Below, piece after piece: positions 61,079 through 64,000 of a stretch of 64,000 nucleotides of DNA (position 1 is its first letter; every line of letters starts with the position of its first letter). The notes below the pieces were generated by a model. It saw only the letters and a list, made by a program, of their open reading frames with translations. It did no database searches and was not told the DNA's origin. Source of the DNA: Stomorhina lunata (Eukaryota; Arthropoda; Insecta; Diptera; Rhiniidae). Location: assembly GCA_933228675.1 (NCBI GenBank), contig OW121744.1, forward strand, positions 101,162,622 to 101,226,621, in the 5' to 3' direction. The position numbers and the translations under genes are program-made.

Positions 61079-61537
61079 GAAGAAATATAGCACAGTTGTT
61101 AAATCGCCGCATTCGATTGTTATTTTGATATATTATTTTGAAAATCCCTAAGGTATGTTACACAATATTTGCTAAAAGTTCAGAATTTTTCGGTCAATAT
61201 CGAATGCTGCGATTTTACCCCAGAACTGGAACAGAGCTGGAGTAGAACTAGAAAACAAAAGAACAGAACTAGAATAGAACTAAGCTGTAAATAGTTCTAG
61301 GCTCCTAAAAGTATAGACAATTATAGAGTATTGTGTTTATTACTTTGTTTAGCATTCTAAAGTTTGCTGGGTAATATTTGTCCGGAGCTTTTTTGAAAAC
61401 ATAGGGAAAGAGTTCAGCAAAACAAAGTCTATAAGTTATCAGAAAAACCAAATAACATTCTAATACATGAGGGTGTCAATAATGTTATTTTATCTGCAAC
61501 TTGCATGCATAGTTTTGATTATTGGTAATATTGTGCG
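61079..61537. other. Spacer with dispersed repeat and decayed 11-bp units
   Basis: 61151-61221 is copy 3 of the dispersed family (GGTATGTTACACAATATTTG ... TATCGAATGCTGCGATTTTA). At 61222-61290 follow units such as GAACTGGAACAGAGCTGGAG and AGAACAGAACTAGAATAGAA, decayed forms of the neighbouring satellite. AAATCGCCGCATTCG at 61101-61115 is an inverse match to the same phrase. Confidence 0.6.
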
Positions 61538-61543
61538 TTTATT
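61538..61543 (-). promoter_or_regulatory. AATAAA polyadenylation signal (candidate)
   Basis: The minus strand reads AATAAA 19 bases after the stop codon of the candidate exon at 61563-61608. On its own it is weak evidence in AT-rich DNA; its value lies in the position. Confidence 0.35.
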
Positions 61544-61562
61544 TGACTACTGGTCGTTGCAG

Positions 61563-61608
61563 TTATCTCTGCTGCTGACCTCGGCCACCCCCACCAGAGC
61601 TACCTAGT
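61563..61608 (-). CDS. Candidate terminal coding exon (Gly/Gln-rich C-terminus)
   Basis: A GC-rich island in otherwise AT-rich DNA. On the minus strand an acceptor-like GTTAATTTTAG precedes LGSSGGGGRGQQQR and a TAA (61563-61565), with AATAAA 19 bases later. Glycine/arginine/glutamine tails of this kind occur in RNA-binding proteins, but 14 residues do not allow a family call. No upstream exon lies in the window up to 64000, so the gene, if real, would enter from higher coordinates through a long intron. On the plus strand a TTGCAG precedes LSLLLTSATPTRAT and a TAG, a weaker alternative. Confidence 0.3.
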
Positions 61609-61610
61609 CT

Positions 61611-62645
61611 AAAATTAACATGGATTATTTAGGAATATTATTGAGAATTTTGACTATTTTTTTGAAGGGTTTGTCTATTGAAAGGGGATTAGCGAGGGTA
61701 TCGGTGTAAATGTTAAAGGAGAAATTATGAGGCAAATAAAAGCAGACACTAGAGGATTTGGTTGGGGTTAAAAATATCATAGAACTCTAGTCGTTTATGG
61801 TTGTTTTAATGAAATGCATAACGAAATACTAAAACAAAAATACAAACAAATTAAATGGAAAACATTGTTTAAACATGATAATTTTCAAGTTGTTGTATAA
61901 TTAAAAGGGGGCTATGAAAATATTTTATAATTGCTAGAGACTCAAAATTAATTTTGTATTCAATAATTTAAAATTGAAAAATATTTCTTATAAATTGGAT
62001 TTAGATATGTAATCTTGTTTGTAAATTATCTTCAGTTTGGGAAATAAATGAAAAATATTGCATATCTTTAGGAGGTTTTGTTTTTAAAGCATATCTTTAG
62101 TTTCTGTAAAAATTAAAACATATTGCATATCTTGGGGAGTCTTTTGGAAAAAGCAATTAAGCAATTAAGATAGCTTTTTCTTTAGAGGGTTAATAAATAT
62201 ACTCCTCTTCTGTATATATTCAGTTTTTTCTAACAATTTTGTCATGTTCACTGTTCTGTTTTCTAATTAAACTCTATTATTTTTCTCACATTCGAGTTCT
62301 AAACAAATAAACTCTTTGCGCTTTCCGACATTTCATTGTCATTATTTAGTTTTGCAAGTGTTTCTTTCTTTACAGATTCATATTTAGTTGACTGTAGTTG
62401 GGTATTTTTTTTCCTAAGATTTTTTTCCTATCACATTTTGTGACAAGAACTCATTTAAGGCTCCATTACACATGCAACATTTAGTTGCAACATCACAGGC
62501 ATCATATACAACTTAAAATATACACAGTGTCATTGTTGTGACATCATCATGTTAATAGAACCTAGGACAATAATGGAAAGGATCTCGGAAAAATGAAAGG
62601 GATAATATTCAGGGCCTTTTTGCAGAAGCCTAGAAGTAGGTTATC
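61611..62645. other. Non-coding spacer (possible intron)
   Basis: AT-rich. A repeated phrase, CATATCTTTAGGAGGTTTTG and close variants, occurs near 62061, 62091 and 62127 (about 36 apart). No coding sequence is recognised. Confidence 0.45.
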
Positions 62646-63465
62646 ATTTTTCAAAAATTTCCTATTTTTATAGGAAAATTTTCTATTTTTATAGGAAATT
62701 AATTCAAAAATTTTCTATTTTTATAGGAAATTTTTCAAAATTTTTTTATTTATATAGGAAATTTTTCAAAAATTTTCTATTTTTATAGGAAATTTTTCAA
62801 AAATTTTCTATTTTTATAGGAAATTTTTCAAAAATTTTCTATTTTTATAGGAAATTTTTCAAAAATTTTCTATTTTTATAGGAAATTTTTCAAAAATTTT
62901 CTATTTTTATAGGAAACTTTTCAAAAATTTTCTATTTTTATAGGAAATTTTTCAAAAATTTTCTATTTTTATGGGAAATTTTTCAAAAATTTTCTATTTT
63001 TATAGGAAATTTTTCAAAAATTTTCTATTTTTATAGGAAATTTTTCAAAAATTTTCTATTTTTATAGGAAATTTTTCAAAAATTTTCTATTTTTATAGGA
63101 AATTTTTCAAAAATTTTATATTTTTATAGGAAATTTTTCAAAAATTTTATATTTTTATAGGAAATTTTTCAAAAATTTTATATTTTTATAGGAAATTTTT
63201 CAAAAATTTTATATTTTTATAGGAAATTTTTCAAAAATTTTATATTTTTATAGGAAATTTTTCAAAAATTTTCTATTTTTATAGGAAATTTTTAAAAATT
63301 TTCTATTTTTATAGGAAATTTTTCAAATATTTTCTATTTTTATAGGACATTTTTTCAAAAATTTTCTATTTTTGTTGGAAATTTTTCAAAAATGTTCTAT
63401 TTTTGTAGGAAATTTGTCAAAAATGTTCTATTTTTATATGCAATTTTTCAAAATTTTTTATTTGT
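62646..63465. repeat. 31-bp-period A/T satellite, third array
   Basis: About 26 units of 31 bp (homologous C at 62767 and 62798), containing TTTTCTATTTTTATAGGAAA with the spacer TTTTTCAAAAA. Middle units are nearly identical; a subset near 63115-63245 carries ttttata in place of ttttcta. Both edges are degenerate. Period, composition and the TTTTCTAT / ATAG-AAA half-sites match the other two 31-bp arrays. Confidence 0.95.
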
Positions 63466-64000
63466 AGAAAAAATTTTTTTAAAAATTTCATATTTTTATA
63501 GGAAAGTTTTAAAAAATTTTTTATTTTATAAAAATTTTCTATTTTTATAAAAAATTTATGAATTCAATAAAAAATTATTTTGATTTTATTTTAATTTTAT
63601 AGAAATTTTTTTAAAAATTGATTGTTTTTATAAAACATTTTTCAAACATTTGTATTTTTATAGGAAATTTTATATTTATATTTTATATTAAAATCCTCGA
63701 TTGGACTACAATTGAACTATATGAAGACCAATGATAGGGCTATATAAAGACTTTCGACTAGGCTATATAAATATCTTTAATTGGGCTATATAAATACCTT
63801 CGATTGTACTATAATTGGACTATATAAAGACCTACGACTGGATCTTATAAAGACCTACGATAAGTAGTTTTAAAAATCGAAAAACAACGTCTTTGAAAAG
63901 GCTCCAAAATCACATTTAAATACCTTCTAAAAAGCATCACTTAGTACCACAAAGTATTGAACGAATACTTGGAACAAGCAAAGGCTTGACTTGACTTCCT
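63466..64000. other. Degenerate repeat margin and spacer
   Basis: The first part is decayed satellite. The end (63866-64000) is unassigned sequence of more balanced composition and runs out of the window. Confidence 0.45.
63690..63865. repeat. GGCTATATAAAGACCTTCGA minisatellite
   Basis: Six to seven diverged units of about 23-36 bp sharing GGCTATATAAA and GACCTACGA/CTTTCGA text. Each holds TATATAAA, which is coincidental to the repeat and not evidence of promoters. Confidence 0.75.

Noticed and set aside
63690..63865. Repeated TATATAAA as a set of TATA boxes
   Set aside because: They are part of a minisatellite unit; no initiator or ORF follows.

Overview
The window is a gene-poor, very AT-rich stretch of eukaryotic DNA, most likely from a fly. 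That reading is an inference. It rests on the AT-rich non-coding texture, CAG/CAA (opa-type) triplet runs, an R1-type non-LTR retrotransposon, a DD41D mariner-family transposase, a long (TATG)n tract, and 31-bp arrays built around TTTTCTATAGAAAA, which I recall as common in muscoid flies. I see no intact protein-coding gene. Every credible coding stretch is a decayed transposon ORF, apart from two short minus-strand candidate exons near 6.3 kb and 61.6 kb.

Layout: (1) 1-985 is a 12-bp satellite. A 5'-truncated R1-clade retrotransposon on the minus strand abuts it with its poly(A) tail (986-2985). (2) 3149-4860 is a short inverted-repeat element split by a 1357-bp hAT-like element with 17-bp TIRs and the 8-bp duplication AGAATGGC. 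The hAT-like element itself holds an internally deleted LINE fragment. (3) 6681-44370 is a nested structure. A 31-bp satellite is interrupted by an element with 26-bp TIRs and an ATTT duplication (6727-43164). That element is split by a Helitron/satellite composite (7672-42611). The composite is a deleted Helitron (7672-8917), then about 29 kb of 125-bp satellite (8918-37879), then a longer sister Helitron (37880-42611), both on the minus strand. (4) 44371-45350 is the 12-bp satellite again on the opposite strand. (5) 46237-46762 is (TATG)n. (6) 47640-48245 is an antisense LINE relic, followed by a degenerate ~150-bp tandem repeat. (7) 50003-51263 is a dying DD41D mariner-family transposon. 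(8) 53030-55615 is a decayed 31-bp array containing a 253-bp palindrome. (9) 57212-61078 is a nearly perfect 11-bp satellite of about 351 units. (10) 61538-61608 holds a candidate terminal exon with a poly(A) signal. (11) 62646-63465 is a third 31-bp-period array.

No metabolic or regulatory system links these parts. The biology visible is repeat birth, amplification and nesting. The strongest signal is the Helitron-satellite-Helitron composite: its two inner junctions rejoin to a perfect satellite monomer, and its two outer flanks rejoin to the A|T target expected of a single Helitron insertion. This is what a rolling-circle read-through event carrying a satellite between two Helitrons would leave.
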